A stretch of 64,000 bases of DNA from Flavobacteriales bacterium UBA5040 (GTDB lineage Bacteria > Bacteroidota > Bacteroidia > Flavobacteriales > Weeksellaceae): contig DIBY01000015.1 of assembly GCA_002415135.1 (NCBI GenBank), positions 1 through 64,000 on the forward strand. Direction: 5' to 3'. A program made the translations under genes and the position numbers. The stretch's first letter is position 1. The number at the start of each line of letters is the position of its first letter. Positions 35,321-42,787 of the stretch are shown here, piece by piece. The notes below the pieces were generated by a model. The model had not been told where the DNA came from. It worked only from the letters and a program-made list of their open reading frames with translations, and ran no database searches.

Positions 35321-35686
35321 TTATTTTAGTAAAACAAATAACAACGCTATAATTGCGGGTAAAGCCTGAACAAAAAAGATTTTCTTAGAAGCTGTTAGTG
35401 CACCGTAAATTCCGGCGACAACTACGCAGCCCAGAAAAAAGAGCGCTACATTTTCTGACCATTCTTGGTTAGGGATAAATAATGACCAGATCAGTCCAGC
35501 CGATAAAAAACCATTATACAATCCCTGATTGGCAGCTAATGTTTTTGTTGGTTGAAATAATTCGTCTTTCAAAGCGCCCTTAAAGGTTTTCTTTCCCAGG
35601 GTTTCCCAGGCAAACATTTCCATATATAAAATGTAAAGATGCTCCAGCGCTACAATTCTTATCAGTATTTTCGAAATTATTTCCAT
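35321..35686 (-). CDS. DUF1304 family membrane protein
   Basis: 121 residues with four predicted membrane helices; sequence blocks ALEHLYILYMEMFAWET, NQGLYNGFLSAGL and FFLGCVVVAGIYGALT are typical of DUF1304. Function unknown. It is 21 bases downstream of the alpha/beta hydrolase gene on the same strand and convergent with nrnA. Confidence 0.85.
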   Translation of the reverse strand: MEIISKILIRIVALEHLYILYMEMFAWETLGKKTFKGALKDELFQPTKTLAANQGLYNGFLSAGLIWSLFIPNQEWSENVALFFLGCVVVAGIYGALTASKKIFFVQALPAIIALLFVLLK

Positions 35687-35707
35687 GCGGAATGTTCTGT
35701 TATTAGG

Positions 35708-36490
35708 TTAAAAAACGAAATTTTTTGGCAGATGGTGAAGTAGTTCTGTATTGATTATTTCTGCGCAAATACCCGGTTTTTCCCAATGTCCATTATGTCC
35801 ACAATCCAATACATAAGATTTGATATTGGTTTTATCCGGTAGATTATTTATCACTAGATCTGTTTTGACGGCATTGTCATGTTTCCCCGCAATCACTAGA
35901 ATTTTTCCTTCAAATTGATCGAGAACAGAAGTTTTATCGGTTCTTTCAATCATTCCTTTTACTGCAGCTAACACGCCGTCATTATTTGTTGATAATGCGA
36001 TTTTTTTGGCGTGGTCAATTTTTCCTTCTAAATAATCTTTTTCATTTGGATTAAATAAATTCGGAACGCCCGCATTTACGTACGCAGGGAAAGCTTCTTT
36101 AATAATTCGTAAGCTTTTTTGACGCTGTTCTTTTTTCTCTTCATCATCCGCAAAATAGGAGGAGAAAAACAAGGTGATACTTTTCAGAATTTCAGGAAAC
36201 TTTTGTGTAAATGCCAAAGTGGTGTAGCCGCCCATAGAATGTCCGAGCAAGTGGAATGATTCAATATTTAAAGAATCGGTGACTTTTTTTACTTCTGTTG
36301 CCATGAATTCCATGGTGTGAATTTCGCCGTAAACCTGAGATAAGCCATGTCCTGGCAAATCGATTTTAATTAAAGTGAATTGATCAGAGAGATGAGCAGC
36401 CATATCTTCCCAGATCGTTAAGTTTTCCATAAAACCATGGAGTAGAACAAGGTGTTCTTTTCCGGTACCGGATATTTCGTAATTCAACAT
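35708..36490 (-). CDS. Alpha/beta-fold hydrolase
   Basis: 260 residues. Oxyanion loop VLLHGFMENL, nucleophile elbow LLGHSMGGYTT with Ser about residue 86, acid near IAGKHDNAV and catalytic His in DCGHNGHWEKPG. The cap (about 115-190) is Lys-rich. No signal peptide. Substrate unknown. Followed by the DUF1304 gene and preceded by a lipoprotein gene 12 bases away on the same strand, so the three may be one operon. Confidence 0.88.
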   Translation of the reverse strand: MLNYEISGTGKEHLVLLHGFMENLTIWEDMAAHLSDQFTLIKIDLPGHGLSQVYGEIHTMEFMATEVKKVTDSLNIESFHLLGHSMGGYTTLAFTQKFPEILKSITLFFSSYFADDEEKKEQRQKSLRIIKEAFPAYVNAGVPNLFNPNEKDYLEGKIDHAKKIALSTNNDGVLAAVKGMIERTDKTSVLDQFEGKILVIAGKHDNAVKTDLVINNLPDKTNIKSYVLDCGHNGHWEKPGICAEIINTELLHHLPKNFVF

Positions 36491-36502
36491 ATTTTGTAAT
36501 TT

Positions 36503-37009
36503 TTAAAAGTAAATATCGATATAATCCACGAATCCCGAAGAATTAATTTTATTTTGAAGTCTCCAGAAATTTCCTTTTCCTTCATCGGAGAAAGTCGTTT
36601 TCTTGTTTCTTTCATAAACAGTTCCATTGATTTTCTGTGTGATTTCACCATCGAAATTTAAATGCTTTTCTGTCACTTTTTTGATCGTTCCCTTAATTTC
36701 TAAAGTGTTTTTTCCCGACTTTGCATTTCCCGAAATCTCATATAAATCTCTTCCTGTATTTTCAAAATTGACACTTCCTGTAAAGCCAGACGTCTCATCC
36801 GATGTAAATTTAAGCTGATGTTTTCCGCTCAAATCTTTTAAAACATTTTGCTGGTTTTTAAGCGCAGTTTTTTCATTCAGTTTTTGTCGTTCAACATTAA
36901 TGGATTCTATTTTCTTGTTCTCAGCAGAAATAACCATGGAGTTGTCAATCTCTTTTTTGGAGCAGGATAAAATGGATAGGATAGAAATTAGGAGAATCGT
37001 TTTCTTCAT
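36503..37009 (-). CDS. Putative lipoprotein of unknown function
   Basis: 168 residues from the Met at 37009, which gives a clean lipoprotein signal (MKKTILLISILSILSC) with lipobox LSC. An upstream in-frame start at 37033 would place eight extra residues before this signal and is less likely. The mature part has a coiled-coil-prone start (about 20-50) and a C-terminal beta-rich domain with repeated KSGKNTLEIKG / NFDGEITQKING strands. I recognise no characterised family. Confidence 0.72.
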   Translation of the reverse strand: MKKTILLISILSILSCSKKEIDNSMVISAENKKIESINVERQKLNEKTALKNQQNVLKDLSGKHQLKFTSDETSGFTGSVNFENTGRDLYEISGNAKSGKNTLEIKGTIKKVTEKHLNFDGEITQKINGTVYERNKKTTFSDEGKGNFWRLQNKINSSGFVDYIDIYF

Positions 37010-37092
37010 TTTTGGTAATACTATTTTCCTCAAATTTAATTAAAAATTTGAGTTGAGAATTAATTTACAAGAATCTTAAAAGAGAATTTTGC

Positions 37093-37542
37093 TTAAAGTT
37101 TCGTTTTAGAATCCATAACAATCGTTACAGGTCCGTCATTTAATAAAGAAACCTTCATGTCTGCGCCGAAAATACCGCTCTCAATTTTTAAATTCGATTG
37201 AGCAATTTCTGTTTTGAAATAGTCAAATAATGGAATGGCTTTATCTGGTTTAGCTGCTTTGATAAAAGAAGGGCGATTTCCTTTTTTATAATCTGCAATT
37301 AAAGTAAACTGACTGATGCAAAGGATTTCTCCCGTAATATCCAAAACAGATAAGTTGAGTTTTCCATCTTCATCACCAAAAATCCTTAAGTTCAAAATTT
37401 TCTGAACAAGCCAGTCGGCATCGGCTTTTTCATCTTCTTCATCGATTCCTATTAATAAGAGTAAGCCATGGGAGATTTCGCCTACTATTTCACCATCAAC
37501 TTTTACATTGGCTTCAGAAACTCTTTGGATAACTGCTTTCAT
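37093..37542 (-). CDS. dtd: D-aminoacyl-tRNA deacylase
   Basis: Removes D-amino acids (and glycine mis-charged on tRNA-Ala) from tRNAs. 149 residues with MKAVIQRVSEANV, the catalytic-site motif SQFTLIADYKKGNRPSF and the cross-subunit GP motif NDGPVTIVMDS. Forms a homodimer in the family. It lies 26 bases downstream of the Rieske-like lipoprotein gene. Confidence 0.94.
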   Translation of the reverse strand: MKAVIQRVSEANVKVDGEIVGEISHGLLLLIGIDEEDEKADADWLVQKILNLRIFGDEDGKLNLSVLDITGEILCISQFTLIADYKKGNRPSFIKAAKPDKAIPLFDYFKTEIAQSNLKIESGIFGADMKVSLLNDGPVTIVMDSKTKL

Positions 37543-37568
37543 TTTAGAAGATTGATTTAAAATCTGGT

Positions 37569-38018
37569 TTAATAATAAACAGATAAAATTTTAGTGTTCG
37601 TATCGTAACTGTAAGGATAGGTTTTGGGAGGAACTTGGGCGATTTTTGTAGGTTCGCCAGTGATGGTAATCCATTCTGCTCCATCTTTAGGACAAACTAT
37701 TTTAATATCATTTTCCACACTTAAAGTAGTGTCGCCATCTGGACAAATATGTGGTGCATTTCGATCAAAAACTTTGAAACCATTAGTCGTCCTTACCACA
37801 ATTAATCCTCTCGTTCCGGCTTGCTGTTCGTTGACATAAATCCAGCCGCCAACATTCTGTAAATTAAAATAAGTAGGAAGATTAAGATTCAAAATAACAT
37901 TGATCGGCGTGTTTGGGAAGCAACTTACCGTTTCTTCACGGTTGCTGCAGGAAGTGAAATTTAAAATACTAAATAGTAGAATTATAGAGAAAAAGGCTTT
38001 GGATATATTTCCTTTCAT
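37569..38018 (-). CDS. Rieske-fold-like lipoprotein with degenerate cluster ligands
   Basis: 149 residues; lipoprotein signal with LNFTSC lipobox. The mature part resembles the Bacteroidota group of secreted Rieske-like proteins (INVILNLNLPTYFNL, then GGWIYVN, then GLIVVRTTNGFKVFDRNAPHICP, then IVCPKDGAEW). In true Rieske proteins box I is CPH and box II CxxHG; here they read APH and CPKDG, so one Cys and one His ligand are missing and a [2Fe-2S] cluster is unlikely. Promoters of this gene and greA overlap back to back. Confidence 0.68.
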   Translation of the reverse strand: MKGNISKAFFSIILLFSILNFTSCSNREETVSCFPNTPINVILNLNLPTYFNLQNVGGWIYVNEQQAGTRGLIVVRTTNGFKVFDRNAPHICPDGDTTLSVENDIKIVCPKDGAEWITITGEPTKIAQVPPKTYPYSYDTNTKILSVYY

Positions 38019-38032
38019 TTAAAATAAATTTA

Positions 38033-38040
38033 TATCTTTG
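38033..38040 (+). promoter_or_regulatory. -7 element of the greA promoter (TATCTTTG)
   Basis: Perfect TAnnTTTG. The predicted transcription start near 38046 gives a 72-base leader, unusually long for this genome. Confidence 0.6.
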
Positions 38041-38066
38041 TGAAACAATCAACACAAAAAACATTG

Positions 38067-38093
38067 TCCGACAAATGTCGGATTATTTTTTTA
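38067..38093 (+). terminator. Terminator-like hairpin inside the greA leader
   Basis: Perfect 6-bp stem TCCGAC / GTCGGA with an AAAT loop followed by TTATTTTTTT, located after the greA promoter and 36 bases before its ATG. It would produce a ~45-base RNA if it stops transcription. No upstream gene on this strand needs a terminator here. Confidence 0.65.
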
Positions 38094-38117
38094 TACTAAC
38101 GTTAAATATTAGAAATT

Positions 38118-38591
38118 ATGGCAAGTTACGTGACCAAAGTAGGTTTAGATAAAATGAAAGCTGAATTGGAACAACTGGAAACCATTGAAAGACCAAAAAT
38201 TACCGTACAGATCGCGGAGGCAAGAGATAAGGGCGATCTTTCTGAAAATGCAGAATACGATGCAGCAAAGGAAGCACAGGGAATGTTAGAGATGAAAATC
38301 TCTAAATTGAAGAACCTTATCGTTAACGGAAAAGTGATCGACGAGACCCAATTAGATACTTCTAAAGTTTCTATTCTGACTACGGTTCGTCTTAAAAATA
38401 AGACCACAAAAGGGGAGCAAATATTTACTTTGGTTCCAGATAATGAAAGCGATTTAAAAGCAGGAAAAATTTCTGTGAATACACCTATCGCAAAAGGATT
38501 GCTAGGAAAAGTAGTTGGCGACAGTGCAGAGATTCTTTTGCCAAACGGAAACCAACTTTCATTTGAAGTATTAGAAATCTATCTTGCTTAA
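38118..38591 (+). CDS. greA: Transcription elongation factor GreA
   Basis: Rescues backtracked RNA polymerase by stimulating transcript cleavage. 157 residues: N-terminal coiled coil with the acidic tip (DKGDLSENAEYDAAKE carries the catalytic Asp/Glu pair) and the C-terminal FKBP-like domain (GKVVGDSAEILLPNG). Its leader contains a terminator-like hairpin, suggesting attenuation. Confidence 0.96.
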   Translation: MASYVTKVGLDKMKAELEQLETIERPKITVQIAEARDKGDLSENAEYDAAKEAQGMLEMKISKLKNLIVNGKVIDETQLDTSKVSILTTVRLKNKTTKGEQIFTLVPDNESDLKAGKISVNTPIAKGLLGKVVGDSAEILLPNGNQLSFEVLEIYLA

Positions 38592-38680
38592 ATACGATTA
38601 AAAACACATACTACTATATATCTTAAAGAGAGGTTCAAAACTTTAGCGGTTTTTTAACATCGTTCTTTCTTAAGATTTTG

Positions 38681-38688
38681 TAAATTTG
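38681..38688 (+). promoter_or_regulatory. -7 element of the HIT-protein gene (TAAATTTG)
   Basis: Perfect TAnnTTTG. A GC-rich hairpin (38691-38708) begins three bases after it, so it would sit at the very 5' end of the mRNA. Confidence 0.55.
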
Positions 38689-38690
38689 CA

Positions 38691-38713
38691 CCCTCGCATT
38701 CGCGTGGGTTTTT
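38691..38713 (+). promoter_or_regulatory. 5'-terminal hairpin of the HIT-gene transcript
   Basis: Stem CCCTCGC / GCGTGGG with one T-T mismatch and an ATTC loop, followed by five T's. It could be a weak terminator/attenuator or a 5' stabilising hairpin; it is 19 bases before the HIT ATG. Confidence 0.5.
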
Positions 38714-38731
38714 AATTTAAATACAATCATC

Positions 38732-39121
38732 ATGGCTTCTATTTTTACAAAAATTGTACAGGGCGAAATTCCGTCTTACACAATTGCAGAGGACGATCAG
38801 CATTTGGCTTTCTTAGATATGATGCCCTTGGTCAAAGGTCATTGTTTGGTAATTCCTAAACAGGAAGTTGATCTTATTTTTGACTTAGAAAATGAAGATT
38901 TTAAAAATCTTTGGAGCTTTGCACAAACCATTGCCAAAAAAATGGGAAAAGCATTCCCTGAGCGAAGAATCGCTGTTGCGGTTGTTGGCTTAGAGGTTCC
39001 GCACGCCCATATTCACTTGATTCCAATTACGAAAATGGATGATATGAATTTTAAAAACGAACGATTGAAATTTGCTGATGAAGAATATCGGGAAATTCAA
39101 GAACTTATTATCAATTCTTAA
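38732..39121 (+). CDS. HIT family protein
   Basis: 129 residues, histidine-triad nucleotide-binding hydrolase. SIFTKIVQGEIPSYTIAED at the N-terminus and the HxHxH active site in VPHAHIHLIPI. The family hydrolyses nucleoside phosphoramidates or similar AMP conjugates; the actual substrate is unknown. In Bacteroidota it commonly follows greA, as here. Confidence 0.93.
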   Translation: MASIFTKIVQGEIPSYTIAEDDQHLAFLDMMPLVKGHCLVIPKQEVDLIFDLENEDFKNLWSFAQTIAKKMGKAFPERRIAVAVVGLEVPHAHIHLIPITKMDDMNFKNERLKFADEEYREIQELIINS

Positions 39122-39144
39122 ACATTAATTTTTGCCAGAGTCAT

Positions 39145-39164
39145 AAACTTTGACAAAGTTTTTT
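39145..39164 (+). terminator. Weak terminator after the HIT gene
   Basis: Stem AAACTTT / AAAGTTT around a GAC loop, then T's; AT-only stem, so modest strength. Confidence 0.5.
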
Positions 39165-39192
39165 ACAACTTATTCTTAATTACACCTATTAT

Positions 39193-40374
39193 ATGAATTC
39201 AAACCAATGCTCTTTTTGTGGAAAAAAACGAAATGAAGTTCAAATGCTTATTTCCGGGAATGACGGTTTTATTTGCGAAGAATGCATCGAACAAGCTCAC
39301 GGAATCGTAAAAGAAACCAGCGCATCCACAGGTTCAGCTTCTACAGAAACCATGGAGGATTTAAAAAAGCCTAAAGAGATCAAAGAATTTTTAGATCAAT
39401 ATGTTATTGGTCAGGATCAGGCAAAAAAGCAATTGTCTGTGGCTGTTTATAATCACTACAAAAGATTATTACATGCAAAAGACGAAAATCGGGAGGTAGA
39501 GATTGAAAAGTCAAATGTTATCATGATCGGTGAGACCGGTACAGGAAAAACGCTTTTGGCAAAATCTATTGCAAGAGAATTAAATGTCCCTTTTTGTATT
39601 GTAGACGCTACAATTCTAACAGAAGCTGGATATGTAGGAGAAGATGTAGAAAGTATCTTATCGCGACTGTTGATGGTTGCTGATTATGATGTTGAAAAAG
39701 CAGAAAAAGGAATTGTCTTTATTGATGAAATCGACAAAATTGCGCGCAAGTCTGATAACCCAAGTATTACAAGAGATGTATCTGGAGAAGGAGTACAACA
39801 AGGTTTATTAAAGTTGTTAGAAGGAAGTATTGTTAATGTTCCACCGCAAGGAGGAAGAAAGCACCCAGACCAAAAATATATTCAGGTTAATACTCAAAAT
39901 ATTCTGTTTATTGCAGGTGGTGCATTTGATGGAATTAAAGAAATTATTGAAAGAAGACTGAACAAACAGGCGATCGGTTTCAGTGCTGAAAAGTTAAATA
40001 AAATAGAGGAAGAAGAATATGTCTTGAAGCAATTGAACGCAATTGATCTACGTAAATTTGGATTAATTCCTGAATTGTTAGGACGATTTCCAATCATTAC
40101 GTACCTGGATAAATTGACCAAGGAAACGATGATCCGAATTATGAAAGAACCTAAAAACTCTATCGTAAATCAGTTTGTAGAACTGTTTAAAATGGATGGA
40201 GTTGACTTGAAATTCACCGATGACGGACTGGAAAGTATCGTGGAAGAGACTATGGATAAGGGACTTGGAGCCAGAGGTCTTCGGGGAACAACTGAAAAAG
40301 TTTTGGAAGATTACATGTTCAATATCGCTGCTCAAAAGAAAGTTGTCATTACCCGTAAAAACACCCATTTTTAA
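39193..40374 (+). CDS. clpX: ATP-dependent Clp protease ATP-binding subunit ClpX
   Basis: AAA+ unfoldase partner of ClpP. 393 residues, slightly short. Zinc-binding domain CSFCGKK...CEECIEQ at the N-terminus, Walker A GETGTGKTLLA, Walker B IVFIDEIDKIA, sensor and the pore/RKH region RDVSGEGVQQGLLKLLEG, IGF loop as RLNKQAIGFSA. The C-terminus ends soon after the small domain (VVITRKNTHF). clpP is not in the window. Confidence 0.95.
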   Translation: MNSNQCSFCGKKRNEVQMLISGNDGFICEECIEQAHGIVKETSASTGSASTETMEDLKKPKEIKEFLDQYVIGQDQAKKQLSVAVYNHYKRLLHAKDENREVEIEKSNVIMIGETGTGKTLLAKSIARELNVPFCIVDATILTEAGYVGEDVESILSRLLMVADYDVEKAEKGIVFIDEIDKIARKSDNPSITRDVSGEGVQQGLLKLLEGSIVNVPPQGGRKHPDQKYIQVNTQNILFIAGGAFDGIKEIIERRLNKQAIGFSAEKLNKIEEEEYVLKQLNAIDLRKFGLIPELLGRFPIITYLDKLTKETMIRIMKEPKNSIVNQFVELFKMDGVDLKFTDDGLESIVEETMDKGLGARGLRGTTEKVLEDYMFNIAAQKKVVITRKNTHF

Positions 40375-40393
40375 TATTTTCAAATGCAATCTC

Positions 40394-40423
40394 TTTGATA
40401 GGTATAAAAAATAACTATCTTTG
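40394..40423 (+). promoter_or_regulatory. Promoter of the T9SS type A gene (TTTG / TATCTTTG)
   Basis: TTTG at 40394-40397 and TATCTTTG at 40416-40423 with 18 bases between; both perfect. Confidence 0.65.
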
Positions 40424-40484
40424 TATTGTAGTTATATCTATTTAGTATTTATAATTACTGTCCTTAAAACACAAAACACACATA

Positions 40485-42476
40485 ATGATGAAAAAAAATC
40501 TATTAACGGTAGGCTTTTTATCGTGGGCTTTAGCGACCGGTGCACAGACCGTCGTCTTCCACGTCGATCCTTCAGGCGTTGTATACGTCGGCAAAAACGC
40601 CTTAGTTTATAACGGAGGTGGTCTTCAGACAAAGGGTAATGCCGTTTTCGAAAATCACGGAAACGTAATGATTAACGGAAACGGAAGTTCAGATGTCTTT
40701 AGAACAATCGATGGATCAAATGTAATTAAGACTGAACTGAATGGTGGCGGTAACTTTATTAATAAGTTAAATGAACCCACAGCTTATGCCTCTCATAATT
40801 CTACAGACCCGACAAACGCTCCTGTTTATACTTACGGACAGTTGTTCGTTACTGGTGTTTCCCAAACTAATCTAACAGGTATCATCGATCAGGAATTTCG
40901 CCAGGTAAATCATGGCGCTTATCAACAGATTGGACTTCCATTCTACGGTAAATCTTTTTCTACTTTAACTGCTGAGTTAGGAAAATCTACTCCTTTTAAT
41001 ACAACGAGATACTCGCACAATGAGATTTTGACTTGGAATAATAGAAATGTAGTTTTTGACAACTTGTCAAGTTTAAGTTTAAAAGCAGGAGATAATTTTA
41101 AACCTTTTACCTATTATATCTTAGGAGGTACTGGATTGGATGTGGCTGGCACGACCAGAACTCTTAAAGGAAGACCAGTTTCTGATGCAGTGCTTGCAGA
41201 AAGAGCGGTTAAATTAGAGGATTCCGGTGACGGTATTAATTTTGGCGTCGGTGGTAACAACACGAATGCTTACAATGAGAAGTACAACAGTTATTTACAG
41301 GATAATTTTAGTGTAACAGCTTCTCAGGCGTGGTTAGGTGATTTTGGTAAAAATTATTATCAATTTGGAAATCCATATTTAACCAACTTAGACTTATCTC
41401 AGATTGCTATGACAGAATCGGCGAGCACAGGCGACGGTAACAATCTTACAAACATTTATGGAGTACGATTAGAGGTTTCTGGTGTACAACATACGACAAA
41501 CGGTGGTGGTGGATCCAGTAATTTTAAATCGATTACGTATGGTTCAGGAGTTCCGGCAGGTGATGTAGAATATCAAGTGGTTCGTCCGTTTGGTGCTTTT
41601 GCTATAAAACTTAAAGATAATACGCTTAAACCAAATTTTGATTTCTCTACCTTAAGAAGATTTAAATATCATCCAAGAGATGGAGCAACCAGCTATACTG
41701 TTACTGCTGCTAAAGGTGGAGCTGCTGCGTCAACCGTAAAGCAACTCGGAATTATCGGTTTAGATACCAACGGAAATGAAGTTGAAAGAACCTATTATCT
41801 TGTAGCAGATAATACAGTTTCCGGCGCATCAACCCAGGTGAAAGCTCAAGTTGGAGCCTTTGATGGTCAGAAGTTTGGGACGTATGAAGAAGATGCAGCT
41901 AATGGTGGATACGATAACAATAACACTTCTTATTGGTTGTATATTAATGAAGCCAACGAAAATGATTTTAAGGGTAAAAATATAAAACTGGTTAATTATA
42001 ATCCTAACATTGTAGGTTTTAAATTTGAAATTAGAGAAAATGCAGGTTTAGTTGATGATTCTACTCATGTGCTTTCTCAGGGAGAAGGGTTTTATTATAA
42101 AAAAGAATCTGAATCAACTGTTCATCCTGTTTTGCAGAATGCAGTTGTTAACAGCGTTGCTGGAACTCAATCTGGTGTAGAGTATAATTTTTATTACGGT
42201 GAGCCACAGATTACTCTTGGCGCCGGTAGTGTGAAAAAATCAAGTACAATTGTAGTTTATAATCCAGAAAAGGATAATTATTTTGTATTAATTGATTCTA
42301 CTTGGAAAACGGCAGATATACAGGTATATGACATGAGTGGAAAACTCGTTAATACCGTTTCTAAAGTTTCTTCAAAAGAAAGATACGAGTTACCATTGAA
42401 TGCCATGAAAGCAGGATATGTAGTTCATATTACTTCTGATAAAGGAGAGAAAGTAATCACAAAAATTCTAAGATAA
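40485..42476 (+). CDS. T9SS type A sorting-domain secreted protein
   Basis: 663 residues. Signal peptide ends TGAQT. The N-terminal region GVVYVGKNALVYNGGGLQTKGNAVFENHGNV-type repeats suggest a beta-solenoid or beta-sandwich. The C-terminal ~75 residues (IVVYNPEKDNYFVLI ... VYDMSGKLVNTVSK ... ITSDKGEKVITKILR) are a type A T9SS sorting domain, cleaved on export through the type IX system. Function of the body is unknown. It is 13 bases upstream of a small glycine-rich membrane-protein gene, probably one operon. Confidence 0.85.
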   Translation: MMKKNLLTVGFLSWALATGAQTVVFHVDPSGVVYVGKNALVYNGGGLQTKGNAVFENHGNVMINGNGSSDVFRTIDGSNVIKTELNGGGNFINKLNEPTAYASHNSTDPTNAPVYTYGQLFVTGVSQTNLTGIIDQEFRQVNHGAYQQIGLPFYGKSFSTLTAELGKSTPFNTTRYSHNEILTWNNRNVVFDNLSSLSLKAGDNFKPFTYYILGGTGLDVAGTTRTLKGRPVSDAVLAERAVKLEDSGDGINFGVGGNNTNAYNEKYNSYLQDNFSVTASQAWLGDFGKNYYQFGNPYLTNLDLSQIAMTESASTGDGNNLTNIYGVRLEVSGVQHTTNGGGGSSNFKSITYGSGVPAGDVEYQVVRPFGAFAIKLKDNTLKPNFDFSTLRRFKYHPRDGATSYTVTAAKGGAAASTVKQLGIIGLDTNGNEVERTYYLVADNTVSGASTQVKAQVGAFDGQKFGTYEEDAANGGYDNNNTSYWLYINEANENDFKGKNIKLVNYNPNIVGFKFEIRENAGLVDDSTHVLSQGEGFYYKKESESTVHPVLQNAVVNSVAGTQSGVEYNFYYGEPQITLGAGSVKKSSTIVVYNPEKDNYFVLIDSTWKTADIQVYDMSGKLVNTVSKVSSKERYELPLNAMKAGYVVHITSDKGEKVITKILR

Positions 42477-42489
42477 AAACACACACACG

Positions 42490-42726
42490 ATGAAAATGAT
42501 ATTAAGACTTTTTTTAGCAGCTTTCGTTTTGATAATGGGAGTGCTAGTTAATGCTCAGCCACCATGTCCAACTTGCCCACCAGGCGGTGGCGGAGGTGGA
42601 GGCGGAGGTACGACTCCGGGTGGACCAGCTTCACCTATTGATATGTATGTTTATATTTTAGCCATTGCAGCGATTTTATTTATCGTTCTTTATGCTAAGA
42701 AAATACAGAAAAAACAAATAGTTTAA
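42490..42726 (+). CDS. Small signal-peptide/Gly-rich/one-helix membrane protein
   Basis: 78 residues: an N-terminal signal helix (ending VNAQ), a short PPCPTCPPGG segment, nine consecutive glycines, TTPGGPASPID, then one membrane helix (MYVYILAIAAILFIVLYA) and a basic tail KKIQKKQ. The tripartite motif-linker-helix-basic-tail layout recalls sorting-signal or small-anchor proteins. I know such mini-proteins occur after T9SS genes in Chryseobacterium, but their function is unknown. Confidence 0.75.
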   Translation: MKMILRLFLAAFVLIMGVLVNAQPPCPTCPPGGGGGGGGGTTPGGPASPIDMYVYILAIAAILFIVLYAKKIQKKQIV

Positions 42727-42747
42727 TTGTAACCCAATAATAGTAAG

Positions 42748-42777
42748 AACTCATTGAGAAATCAATGAGTTTTTTTA
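42748..42777 (+). terminator. Terminator after the T9SS type A / mini-protein operon
   Basis: 10-bp stem AACTCATTGA / TCAATGAGTT with GAAA loop and a T run. Confidence 0.9.
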
Positions 42778-42787
42778 TATTTACATT

